From Parabacteroides chongii (GTDB lineage: Bacteria > Bacteroidota > Bacteroidia > Bacteroidales > Tannerellaceae): 64,000 bases of DNA. Each line of letters begins with the position of its first letter. Within the stretch, counting starts at the first letter, position 1. This document shows positions 50,836 through 60,800 of this stretch, piece by piece. The notes under the pieces are model-generated. The model was given only the letters and a program-made list of their open reading frames with translations, had not been told where the DNA came from and did no database searches. The stretch is from contig NZ_CP120849.1 in NCBI RefSeq assembly GCF_029581355.1, positions 3,194,501-3,258,500 on the forward strand, in the 5' to 3' direction. The position numbers were made by a program, and so were the translations under genes.

Positions 50836-53800
50836 TCTTCTGTCATTACTACACGGAATCCTACATTGTAAACTTTCTGATATTCACGGTACGGCAGACG
50901 GAAAGACGAGGTCGAGCGGTAAGGGCGGTCATACCAGGAACCACCGCGCACAACGCGTTTGCCGTTTTCAGAAACAGCATCGTTTCGTCCGTCATTTTCC
51001 TTATAAGGATAAGGTTGATAGGATGATAACGTCCATTCCCATACATTCCCGTGCATGTCGAACAGATCCCATGGATTGCGGACATAACGGCCTACCGGTT
51101 CGGAAATAAACCCTCCGTCATTATAAGTCGTGTCGCGTGGAATCCAGTCGTCATACTTGTTCGGATTCTCGATGACCATAGCACTTTCATAGAATTTGTA
51201 AGCGGTACAGGCGGCAAATTCTTTCAGTTTGATGTCTCCCAGGTTGGCATAGCGGGAGAAGTCGGCAGACATGCCACCATACCAGAAAGGCGTATCGCTT
51301 CCAGCCCGGCAGGCCCATTCCCACTGTGCTTCCGTAGGGAGGGAGAACTTCATGCCGGTCTTTTCGGATAACCATTTACAATAGTCCATCGCTTCCTGCC
51401 AGGAGAGGCGTACGGCGGGCTGGTCCGGATGATTCATCGAATAGCCTTTCCGTCCGAACTGGTAACCGTGACGGTGTTCGTCGCGACTGTCGTGTGCCGG
51501 GTTATAGGCTCTGAACTGTGCATTTGTGATCTCGAAACGTCCCATCCAGAAAGGTTTGTCTATCTGTACGATCGTTTGCGGCAGTTCGTCCGGATGCCGG
51601 TCGCTACCCATAATAAATGAGCCTGCCGGTATCTTGACCAGTTCCAATGTGATGCCGTTGCCCAGTGAGATACTCTTCTGGAAATTCCCCAAAGCCAGTT
51701 GTTTCCATTGGGCATCACTCCATTGGTCGTAAGGTTTTTCTGTCGGGTTGTAGATCGGCCATTTCTCCAGTAGAGTATCGCCAATTGCTTTCTGTTCCTT
51801 CTCAAACCGGACCGGTTCGATGTTCTGCGGGATTTCCGGCAACCATTCGGCTGTCGACTTCGGAGCACCGAACATTTCGCGGTATAGCTCCCGCAGCTCA
51901 TTGCTCTGTTCTGCATCTTCAAACTTAGGAATGTCGGAACGACGTCCGTGGAAAGGAGCATTGAAGTCTATCCAGCACGCCAGCTTCTCCATGGATTCTT
52001 TGTCCAGTTTGACACCATAGTGGCCTTTTTGTAGAATCTGCATCAATTCGGTCTGATCGGCATGTACGTCCATCGGAACGAGCATGTGCATATCGCTCTC
52101 GATACCCGGACGACGCACGTAACGGTGCAGGTTAGCATATGAAAGCGTAAAATGCCCGCCGTTCTTCCAGGCCTTTCCCGATATGTTCGAAGTCCAGTCT
52201 TCGATCCATTTGTCCCCTTTCAGGTATGGTTTTCCGGGTTTGTCCTGATTGTGGCAGGAGATGCAATATTTATCCAAAACGGGCTGTACTTCGTGGCGGT
52301 AGCTGAATCCTCTCTCTTTACCGTACCATTCTTTGATAGCCTGCGGTTTTTGCAGGGATGCTTTCGTCCGCTTCGGAATGGCTATGGTCGATTTTTCTTC
52401 GTGGCAGCCGATACAAGAGACTGTTTCGCCCGGCATGCCGGTGAACCAGCTTCTCATGACTTGTAATGCTTTTCCCTCTGCATCCAGCGGTTGTACGAAT
52501 ACAGCCGTATTGGCAGGGATGGTAAACATAGCCGAGCCGTCTTCTTCAACATCTACTTCACCCAGGATTCGTTTGATGTCCCATGGTCCGTCCATACCAA
52601 TGGTGCCCAGCAGGCCGCCTTGACCCCACGGACTGAAGTTGAAAGAACCGATGCGCAGTTTCTTTACTGTGCCACGCGGAATGCCTTTCAATCCATCGCC
52701 TTCATAGATATCCTGCAGGAAAACAGTAGACGTAGAAGATGTCAGGTCAACACGGTCGGGGATGACATTCGGTGTTTTACGGCTGTCCATCAACACCGGT
52801 TCGAGGTAGGCAACGTTCTCCTCTTCGGCAATCAGGGTACGGTTGTCGAATGTGTCGACCAGGTAAAGTCCCCACAGGCTTTCCGGACTTTCCTTCATGG
52901 AAACCAGATAATAGGTATCATTCAACGGATACGGTTGCAGGAACTGCGGCCAGATACCGTCGGGCAGGCGGTCGCGAACGACAGCTTCCACTTTTTTGCC
53001 GGCATACGGGATTTCGGCAACGACTCCGTCTGCTTCGTGACGGCCTTTATTGGTATCGATGATCAACATGCGTCCGCTTCGTGAAACGCTGTGGTGACCG
53101 GAAGCGATACCGACTACCGCCGACGGTCGTCCCGGTATGGGGCGGGCGTTGAAGAACGAAGTCGGAAAGTAGGAGTTCGAACCGTAGAAAGCCGACTGCG
53201 TGGTACCGTCCGGATTCATCGTAAACAGCAGGCGCGAATTGGAGTGGGGCAGGTCTGCATACTCCCAACGCTGATAGAGTACGGTACCGTTGTCCATGAT
53301 GACCGGACCCCAGTTGCTGTCCTGGTCGTAGGTCAGCTGACGGGTTTGTTTTGTTTTCGGATCATACAGGAACAGTCCGCACATCTTGTTTCCGCCGTCT
53401 GTACAGGGCAATCCCAGGAAGGTCCCTGTCGAGCAGAAAATATACCGTCCGTCCGGCGTATAGCAACCGTCGAAACTGTCGAAGTCTTTATATGTATCGG
53501 GGGTTAGTTGATGGGTTTTACCGGTTGTGATGTCGAGTTCGAACAGATGCCAGCGGTCGGACGAACCGATGGAGGAATACATCAGTCGCTTTCCGTCGAA
53601 ATGAGGTTCCGGATCGGTGATGATCATTCCTGCTTCCGGTTTGTATAAGGTCGCTTGTTTGATTTTACCGGGTTGGATGGTGAGCGAGACAAACTCGTTC
53701 GTCCAGCCGGTTTTAGGATTCCATATCTCGGAGTTGTTTTGGAAATTGGAAGGAGCGATGCCCAGTTCGCCGCTCATGGCTTTGCGTGCCTTGTCGCCGA

Positions 53801-54161
53801 GCGATCTGCGGATAGCCACCACCTGCTTGTCTGCCAGCAACGGATTTGCCAGTAGGGCAGCATCCAGTTGCTTCAATAACTTCTGGGCCTGCTTCCCGGC
53901 TTTCGGGTCTTTGGACTTCAGACCGTCGATCAGTTTTTCCTTGTCTGTTTTCAACTCATCGAGCGCTTTTTCCCAGTCCTTATCCGGACGGTAGCTATCC
54001 GGATATTTTTTCTTCAGATGATCGATCGCCGATTTGTATTTTTCCGGCGAGTAATAGTTGATCCGGTTGATCAGGCTTTGCCAGGAGTCCTGTGCGGAAA
54101 GTAAGGACGGACTACCACATAGTCCGGAAAAAATGAACAGTGCTGTAATGAACCGTTTCAT
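50832..54161 (-). CDS. Exported protein with propeller, two CxxCH heme motifs and FGE-sulfatase domain
   Basis: A 1109-residue exported protein (signal peptide ending LLSAQ). After a Lys-rich helical segment (30-130) comes a TolB/WD-like propeller (about 150-470) and a segment resembling the HzsA hydrazine-synthase alpha subunit. Two c-type heme motifs follow, CIGCH at 583-587 and CISCH at 633-637. The C-terminal formylglycine-generating-enzyme-like domain (about 840-1109) has 'VKIPAGSFIMGS' and 'RVVRGGSWYDRP...VGFRVVM'. FGE-type domains in such fusions are often non-enzymatic carbohydrate or peptide binders. The combination suggests a redox or binding role at the cell surface. It is co-transcribed with a propeller lipoprotein. 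Confidence 0.85.
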   Translation of the reverse strand: MKRFITALFIFSGLCGSPSLLSAQDSWQSLINRINYYSPEKYKSAIDHLKKKYPDSYRPDKDWEKALDELKTDKEKLIDGLKSKDPKAGKQAQKLLKQLDAALLANPLLADKQVVAIRRSLGDKARKAMSGELGIAPSNFQNNSEIWNPKTGWTNEFVSLTIQPGKIKQATLYKPEAGMIITDPEPHFDGKRLMYSSIGSSDRWHLFELDITTGKTHQLTPDTYKDFDSFDGCYTPDGRYIFCSTGTFLGLPCTDGGNKMCGLFLYDPKTKQTRQLTYDQDSNWGPVIMDNGTVLYQRWEYADLPHSNSRLLFTMNPDGTTQSAFYGSNSYFPTSFFNARPIPGRPSAVVGIASGHHSVSRSGRMLIIDTNKGRHEADGVVAEIPYAGKKVEAVVRDRLPDGIWPQFLQPYPLNDTYYLVSMKESPESLWGLYLVDTFDNRTLIAEEENVAYLEPVLMDSRKTPNVIPDRVDLTSSTSTVFLQDIYEGDGLKGIPRGTVKKLRIGSFNFSPWGQGGLLGTIGMDGPWDIKRILGEVDVEEDGSAMFTIPANTAVFVQPLDAEGKALQVMRSWFTGMPGETVSCIGCHEEKSTIAIPKRTKASLQKPQAIKEWYGKERGFSYRHEVQPVLDKYCISCHNQDKPGKPYLKGDKWIEDWTSNISGKAWKNGGHFTLSYANLHRYVRRPGIESDMHMLVPMDVHADQTELMQILQKGHYGVKLDKESMEKLACWIDFNAPFHGRRSDIPKFEDAEQSNELRELYREMFGAPKSTAEWLPEIPQNIEPVRFEKEQKAIGDTLLEKWPIYNPTEKPYDQWSDAQWKQLALGNFQKSISLGNGITLELVKIPAGSFIMGSDRHPDELPQTIVQIDKPFWMGRFEITNAQFRAYNPAHDSRDEHRHGYQFGRKGYSMNHPDQPAVRLSWQEAMDYCKWLSEKTGMKFSLPTEAQWEWACRAGSDTPFWYGGMSADFSRYANLGDIKLKEFAACTAYKFYESAMVIENPNKYDDWIPRDTTYNDGGFISEPVGRYVRNPWDLFDMHGNVWEWTLSSYQPYPYKENDGRNDAVSENGKRVVRGGSWYDRPYRSTSSFRLPYREYQKVYNVGFRVVMTEE

Positions 54162-54202
54162 AGTGTTAGAATTATGTTATATAAGATGAAGTTTAGTAAT
54201 TA

Positions 54203-54210
54203 CAAAAATA
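54203..54210 (-). promoter_or_regulatory. -7 box of the FGE/propeller operon
   Basis: On the minus strand this reads TATTTTTG (TAnnTTTG), 42 bases before the start codon. It is divergent from a plus-strand box at 54227. Confidence 0.5.
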
Positions 54211-54226
54211 AAGTATCTCTTTTTCT

Positions 54227-54234
54227 TAACTTTG
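54227..54234 (+). promoter_or_regulatory. -7 box of the AraC-family gene
   Basis: TAACTTTG (TAnnTTTG), 81 bases before the AraC-family ATG at 54315. Confidence 0.55.
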
Positions 54235-54314
54235 ACAAAATAAGATGAATACTTTGCATAATCCGATATAGTGATTTAATTTTAATTCCTATATTTACGG
54301 CAGTTAACTAATAA

Positions 54315-55229
54315 ATGTCTGATATGCTTGTCTCTTATTCTCCGTACGATCTGTCGTTGCCTTTGCTTTATGCCGATCATTCCCGGGTGGAAACCTGGTG
54401 GAATTATCAGGATGTGATCAGTCCGTTCTACCGGCTTTACCTGATCACGAAAGGCAGGGGCAAGGTTTATATCAATAAGAAAGGATATGAACTGCTGCCC
54501 GGTCAACTGTTCCTGATACCCAAGTTTGCTTTCCATAGTTATGAATGCGATGATTTCATGGAGCATTATTATATCTGTTTCTTTGACGAAACGAAAGGGG
54601 GGAAGGGTATCAGTAATCCGATGAAAATGAATTTGCAGGTACAGGCTACTCCGATGGATTATTCGCTGATGGAGCGTTTCCTGGCTCTTAATCCGTATAA
54701 ATCGCTACCGACATCAGACCCGAAGCATTATGACAATGACCGGAATATTTATAACAAAGAAGATGAGGTTTCCGTTTCTACATTCTCGGACCTCGTGGAG
54801 AGCAGTGGTATTCTGCTGCAGCTCTTTTCCCGTTTTATAACGGAAGAATGCCTGCTTTTGCCGGAAGCGAATAGTTTGTATGAGAAGCTGGATGTGGCGA
54901 TACAGCATATCAATAAGCATCTAGACCGTCGTATCTCTGTTTCAACCCTCGCCGATCTGATGTGCATTACGCCCGATCATTTCTCTAAAGTATTTAAACG
55001 GATCGTTGGGATGCCACCCTGTGAATATATCCAGATGAAGCGGATTGAGCGGGCACAGACTTTGCTGCTGACTTCCCATATGTCGATCATCGAGATTGCA
55101 GAAAAGGTCGGTATTAGTAATCTGTCCCAGTTCTCCCGTCTGTTCTCGAAGATGGTCCGCTGTTCTCCCAGGGAGTATCGGCTGAAACAATTCAATGCAT
55201 TGAAATCGGAGAATTATAGTATGCAGTAA
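54315..55229 (+). CDS. AraC-family transcriptional regulator
   Basis: A 304-residue regulator. The N-terminal cupin-like ligand domain (about 1-130) has 'RGKVYINKKGYELLPGQLFLIPKFAFHSYEC'. The C-terminal double helix-turn-helix (about 195-295) has 'RISVSTLADLMCITPDHFSKVFKRIVGMPPCEYIQMKRI' and 'EIAEKVGISNLSQFSRLFSKMV'. It probably senses a sugar and activates the neighbouring glycoside hydrolase operon on the opposite strand, or the divergent FGE operon. The target is inferred from position only. Confidence 0.92.
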   Translation: MSDMLVSYSPYDLSLPLLYADHSRVETWWNYQDVISPFYRLYLITKGRGKVYINKKGYELLPGQLFLIPKFAFHSYECDDFMEHYYICFFDETKGGKGISNPMKMNLQVQATPMDYSLMERFLALNPYKSLPTSDPKHYDNDRNIYNKEDEVSVSTFSDLVESSGILLQLFSRFITEECLLLPEANSLYEKLDVAIQHINKHLDRRISVSTLADLMCITPDHFSKVFKRIVGMPPCEYIQMKRIERAQTLLLTSHMSIIEIAEKVGISNLSQFSRLFSKMVRCSPREYRLKQFNALKSENYSMQ

Positions 55230-55252
55230 AAAGTAGTTTTTGTTTATATGCC

Positions 55253-55346
55253 TAAAAGTGTTTCACCCTAATGGAACAACTGTTTCATTACGTAGAAACA
55301 ACTGTTCCATTAGGGTGAAACACTTTTATTGTCACGGTCAGTAAGC
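55253..55346. repeat. 22-bp phased dyad array A7
   Basis: Units start TGTTTCA, TGTTTCA and TGTTCCA at 55259, 55281 and 55303 (exact 22-base steps). The 20-base core of unit 3 is the exact complement of that of unit 1, and unit 2 has TGTTTC/GAAACA symmetry. The whole pairs as a 34-bp stem (55253-55286 with 55295-55328, two mismatches, 8-base loop). It lies between convergent genes and could terminate both. Confidence 0.82.
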
Positions 55347-55374
55347 CGCTTCAAAGCAGGAGGATGAGCCGTTA

Positions 55375-57792
55375 TTACTTCTTTAAATTGACAACTTCCG
55401 GTGTTCCTTTGGTGATGTAGCGGATGATCACTTCAGGTGCATCTTCGCTGGTCTGTTCGCAAGAGAAAGCGACAGCCGATGAACCGGCAGGAAGCAAGGC
55501 ACTTCCCTGAGGCTGTACTTCGCTGATCACATTGTAATTCTTATCGGTCACCACCGCTTTGCCGTCAAACGTATAAAGCAGATACTGGCGATCGGAAATC
55601 TCGCAAGGGAACTTGATCACTCCTTTTGGGGTTGTGAAAGACGGGTCTTTGATTGTGCCGTCTCCATCTACTTTCAGACGGATTGCGTATGCACTTTCAT
55701 AGGGGCTTTCCCAGGACCAGTCTGCTCCGCCCGGTTGTCCCGGTTGCATTTCTGCCAGGTTGCAACGGTAATGTTTGGAGATATGGAGCGGATACAGGTT
55801 ATAGTTTTCTTCATTGACTTTTTCCAGGTGCCATTCAGTTTGCGGATCTCTCAGACGGGCTTTCTGTTCTTCCGTGAAAGCTTCGGCTTCACGTAGCTTA
55901 TCCCAGTTTTTGATAGCTTCCAGTAATTTGTCGATCTGTCCGTGGCGGCGTAATGTGTTACTGTTGATTGTCATAGCATAACCGGCGTCGAAACCGGCTG
56001 ATTCGGATAATGCCCATTCCAAATCCTCCAAAGAAGAACATTCGAAGTTACGGTCTGCCAGACGGATCAGGAACCATCCCAGCATGCGTGGGAAAAGGTT
56101 GCGTTTGAAGAATGCCTGGTTCTTGATACGGTTTTCTACCTGTCCTGTACGCATGGCTTCTCCCCAGGGTTCACCCCAGTTCATGCGGGTATGGATATGC
56201 CATAAGTTATGGCTGAGGCGGCTGGCATCGTTCAGTACGTTATGGTTCAGTTGATTGTACCAGCGATAGACAAAGCGGTTGTTTGCATATTCGTCCTGTC
56301 CGGTGTAAGAGCATCCTTCCAGACCATCGAAAGATATCTGGCAAAGTCCTGTTTTATTTATGATCTCCGCCAGTCGGTCGGAGAATTTGTCCTGTAGGAC
56401 CAGGTCGGGGAACAAGGTTTTGTATGGATAATCCCATAGCTTGTAAAGAGGTGTCTTTTGCGAATGAGCTGCGGCAGTTGTACCGTATGCGCCTCTTTTA
56501 CAGTTTTTCAGCAGAAGAGTTTCTCCTTTGTCCTCCGTGCTTCCGTAAGTGATCAGTTCCTGGTCAATCTGCATGGCGTTTAGCGTCATGGGTCTATCGA
56601 ACAGGCTTGATTTTTTGATTGTGATTTCTGTCTGGTCTTTGTCCAGGTCGGCTGTGAGTGATAAAACACCTTGCTTCAGCAGGTGTTCGGTTGGGACGGG
56701 AGTGACATACGCATCGTTGGTTGTCATAAAGTTACTGAGCGTATGTACGCCGACGGCAATGCCTTCAGCCTTTGCCTTGTCTACCATTTTCCTGACACCT
56801 TCGTCGCCGCTTTTTGTAAATTTAGGATCCCAGTTGAAATGTCCCCAATCCAGGAACGGACCGCTATGGTACACATATTTGAATCCGGCAATCTTAGCTT
56901 TATCGAGGATCATATCGAAATTATCTTCCGAGAAGTCGGAGATCAGATAAGACTTCATGGCAGCACGGGCGGTTTTGCCCCATTCGCCGTCGAACAAGGG
57001 ATGCGGCAAGCCTTGCTCCAGTTCGATTTCTCCGATACGGGCAAGGGCTTCTGTATTCTTACTTCCGAAGAAAGCTATTTTAGCCCCTTTGATCAGACCG
57101 TCTGCTCCTTCTACCGGGAGAACCAGCGAGTTATTCAGTCCCTGTACCTGACGGTATTCCTGTTTATTTCTTCTGCGGGCGGAGAAATGGAAGACCGTAC
57201 CGTCCGAGATATCGGCTGCCGCCAGTTTGTAATCCGGAATGCTGGCAACGGATAACTCGGCTGCTTTTCCACTGTAACCGTAAGTTTGTGTAACCAGCTG
57301 TCCGTATTCTTCCGGGATACCTGCATTAGTCTTGATGTTCAGCGCTTGTATACCGAAAGCAACGCCGTTGCCCTGGGCGACACCGACTACATCGCCGACT
57401 ATCTCATTGATGTTGACGGCTAACGGACCGAATAGTAATACCTCGTATTTCTCCGGGATGCTGGCGACCTCCAGTGTGATGCAAACATCACTTTCTTTGT
57501 GTTTCAGGGAGATGGTACCTCCGTCGGACATGGTCAGTTTCAGTTGATTACCGCTGGAAGTCAATTTGCTCGGGGTAACCAGTTGGTTACCTGTGCAGGC
57601 CGTTACAAGCGGGTACTTCCCTGTGTGAAGGATATCTTTGCCTTCAACCTGGATGGAAGAGAAATAACCTTCGTTATTGATTCCGATTTGAGTAGAACGA
57701 GTTTTTAGATTTATATTCTGTGCCCCGGCCTGAAAGACCTGCACGAATACGAAAAGCAGAACAATTCTGCCGATTAGAGAGAGTTGTTTCAT
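55375..57792 (-). CDS. Exported (beta/alpha)-barrel glycoside hydrolase-like protein, family not assigned
   Basis: An 805-residue exported protein with signal peptide ending FQAGAQ. An N-terminal beta-sandwich (about 25-265) resembles those preceding glycosidase barrels. The middle looks like a TIM barrel ('FKYVYHSGPFLDWGHFNWDP', 'GIAVGVHTLSNFMTTNDAYV', 'CQISFDGLEGCSYTG'). The Asp and Glu in FDGLEG are candidate catalytic residues. A C-terminal beta region follows from about 690. I do not recognise a numbered GH family. It lies 10 bases after the GH78-GH29 gene in one operon, so a role in breaking down the same rhamnose/fucose-containing glycan is likely. Confidence 0.7.
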   Translation of the reverse strand: MKQLSLIGRIVLLFVFVQVFQAGAQNINLKTRSTQIGINNEGYFSSIQVEGKDILHTGKYPLVTACTGNQLVTPSKLTSSGNQLKLTMSDGGTISLKHKESDVCITLEVASIPEKYEVLLFGPLAVNINEIVGDVVGVAQGNGVAFGIQALNIKTNAGIPEEYGQLVTQTYGYSGKAAELSVASIPDYKLAAADISDGTVFHFSARRRNKQEYRQVQGLNNSLVLPVEGADGLIKGAKIAFFGSKNTEALARIGEIELEQGLPHPLFDGEWGKTARAAMKSYLISDFSEDNFDMILDKAKIAGFKYVYHSGPFLDWGHFNWDPKFTKSGDEGVRKMVDKAKAEGIAVGVHTLSNFMTTNDAYVTPVPTEHLLKQGVLSLTADLDKDQTEITIKKSSLFDRPMTLNAMQIDQELITYGSTEDKGETLLLKNCKRGAYGTTAAAHSQKTPLYKLWDYPYKTLFPDLVLQDKFSDRLAEIINKTGLCQISFDGLEGCSYTGQDEYANNRFVYRWYNQLNHNVLNDASRLSHNLWHIHTRMNWGEPWGEAMRTGQVENRIKNQAFFKRNLFPRMLGWFLIRLADRNFECSSLEDLEWALSESAGFDAGYAMTINSNTLRRHGQIDKLLEAIKNWDKLREAEAFTEEQKARLRDPQTEWHLEKVNEENYNLYPLHISKHYRCNLAEMQPGQPGGADWSWESPYESAYAIRLKVDGDGTIKDPSFTTPKGVIKFPCEISDRQYLLYTFDGKAVVTDKNYNVISEVQPQGSALLPAGSSAVAFSCEQTSEDAPEVIIRYITKGTPEVVNLKK

Positions 57793-57802
57793 GTTTGTTT
57801 GT

Positions 57803-60800
57803 TTAATATGTTAACCTTTTGATCGTTATCTCGCCGATTGATGATGCCCCTTTATTTTTTACTTTTACATTCAGGGTAGTAGGAAATTCATCCAGTGTTT
57901 GTTGTGAACGGGTAATCCTGAAAGTATGTTTCTTTGGTAAAAGGGCGAGCGAAGATAATTGTTTTTCTCCATACATGAAAAGTACGGGGTCTTTAAATTC
58001 CAGATCAGAGGATTTGTTACTCAGATAATCGGTCGCCAGCCGGGAGAAAACAATCTCATATTCGCCGATCTGATTGACGTAAGGAGTGAGGTCGAGACTG
58101 ATCTCTGTCCATCGGTCAGGGTTGAATGTCTTGGCAGACCAGGTTTCTATGACCTGGGGGTTATCCTGTAGACGATCGTCTTGCAGATCATTGAGTTCGC
58201 TGACCACATGGAATGCGGAGAAATTCTTTATGCGCGGTGTTGCTTTCGATTGCGTGAAATGAACGCGTAGCTTTTTCAGGCGGAGTGAAGGGAAATGATC
58301 TATCTTTTTATTTCCGATGGAACTACCTTTGTAAACAGGTATCCATTGATTGTCCTCCGTATATCCTTCCAGCTGATAGGCGAGGACGCGCTGTCCTCCG
58401 CTCAGATCTTCCTGTAGAATACAATGGTTGACGGTTGTCGGTCCGGAAAATTCAAGTTCAAGCATGTCGCCGTTGCCTGCCGTTTGTTTCAGCGGGTGGG
58501 CGAACCGGTTCTCTATTTCTTTGCCGAAAGCCTGATAGACGGCGGCATGTGTATGGGGGATGACTCCGGTCGTATCGGGTGTGGAATTAAGGAGAAGGAC
58601 GGAACCCCGTCCGACAGATTTATAATACAGGTTCATCAGTTGCTCCTGTGTCATCAATAGCGTATCGCATCCGGGTGCCCAGAACCATTTGTGTCCTTTG
58701 TTCTTGAGTAACGGAACATCGACTTCCACAGGTGCATAACAATCACCGTCCACATCTGAATGGAGGGCGGTGGAAACGCCGGAAGTGAGGTCCTCTTTCT
58801 TTATAGTATACCAGTTGGGATAAGGGGCATAACCATCCTCATTCCCCACCCATCGGAGATTTGCCTGTTCACCCTGGAAGATGACGGAGTTGGAGGCATA
58901 TTTATCGAGGATATCTTTCACAGGGATGCAGCAGTTGCCATCGAACCAGACCTCGCTGATCGGACCGTATTGGGTGAGGACTTCGATCAGCTGGGTACGG
59001 AAGACTTTGTTGTAGGCTTCCTGTTTGGACGGGTCTTGCGTGATTCCTCCGCTACCGATACCGGCTCCCCAGCGGTCGTCGCCCGGATAGATGTAGATAC
59101 CCAGGTCGAGACCATACTTTTTACAGGATTCGGAGAGGTTTTTCAGCACATCGCCTTTACCGTTCCGCCAGGGTATTTCCTTGACTCCGTAATCGGACGT
59201 CTCTGTTTGCCACCAGCAAAAGCCGCCGCAATGTTTGGCTACGAAAAGAACCATTCCGGCTCCCCACGACCGGGCCACTTCACACCACTGGTCGGTATTC
59301 AAGTCGGGTATTTTCAGACGATCGAGTGGAGTCGTGAAATTATCATATTCCCGTCCTTGCCAGGCTGCCGGACCGTAATGGACGAACATTACACGTTCGT
59401 AATTATGCCAACGCAGCTGTGCTTCCGTCGGCAAAGGAATCTTATTCTCCTGTCTTTGTGCAATCGGGGATGACAAGGACTGGAAATTTCGTTCACAAAG
59501 TTGAGCTGAACTCTCGTTTTCTATCTTTACTTTGTAGCCTTCCGGTAGCTGTAAAGAATACTCTATATTATTTCCCGAACGTGTCCATTTCAATCCGATC
59601 TTCTCACCTCCTACTGGAATCGTACCGGAACAATGATTTAAAACAATATCTGAAAAACGAATGTTAACCACCTTTTTTCGATAATCAATTTTACTGATCC
59701 CCAAAATATCTCTATAAAGTACATGGCCGATATAAGAAGCAAAACCGTGATTACAACTAGCATAACTCCCCATGTGTTCCCATAAGGTTCCGGTAAGATC
59801 AGCCATTGTAAAGAAATAATCTTGAATTTCAAATAATATCTGACTCTGTAGCCCATAACGGGAAAGTAAATCCATCCGCATATAATTTCCCATAAAAGCA
59901 TTTGCCCGAAACACCTTTGGATAAGTTACTGAATCGTTCCTGTTTGGACCGAACTGAGTTGTCAGTTTTTTCCAAAGCTCCGGATGTGATTCGGGTGTTG
60001 CAATATCAAAAAAGAATGCATAATACTGACAGACTTCCGTCGTATTTTCTGTGACTTTCAATTGCTCATTTTCTCTCACTGCATTATCTACAAAAAACTC
60101 CCCATTGAAGGATTGTCGTAGGATAGTCTGACGTATCTTTTCTGCTTTCTGCTTCCATTTCCCGTTGTTGTATAACCGGGCGGCACTTTTCAAGGCTGCG
60201 ACATATAACATATTGGATGGATAATTGACATCCTGAACAAATTCGCTTGATTTCGACCATTCAATAAATACCCAACTTTCCAGATTTTCCAATAATCCGT
60301 CACTGTTTTCAAATCGGGCAAAGTATTGCAATAACTTTTCTATTCGAGGTTTTAGCTGGGCGATTAATCTCGGATCACCGCCATTCTGTGCATAATCATC
60401 CACCTGTAAAATAAACCACAAGGACCAGTTGGGAATGAAAATTCCATCATTATGATCAGCCGGATAACACATAGGAACCATGCCTTCCGGAAGAAATTCA
60501 AAGTGCTCCGGTAATGCATAATTCTCATAAAAATTATGGGCAACATCCGCATGTCCGGTAAACTCCCTTTCCATAATTCCTGCAAAATAGCTGTCACATA
60601 ACCAACCGGCACGTTCCCGTGAAGGACAATCCGTAAACACATCGACTGCATTCTGTCTGAATGTTTCTTTTGCTGCGTTATAAATGGCATTCAGTTTATA
60701 ATTGTTACAGGTAAAAGTGGCCTGTTTATTTTCTGGATAGGCAAACTCTCTCAAATAAACGTTATCTATACGGCAATCACCCTCCACTGCGATTATCTTC

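Noticed and set aside
5396..55346. Phased arrays as CRISPR
   Set aside because: Units are directly adjacent with no unique spacers of constant length, mirror orientation alternates, and no cas genes are in the window.
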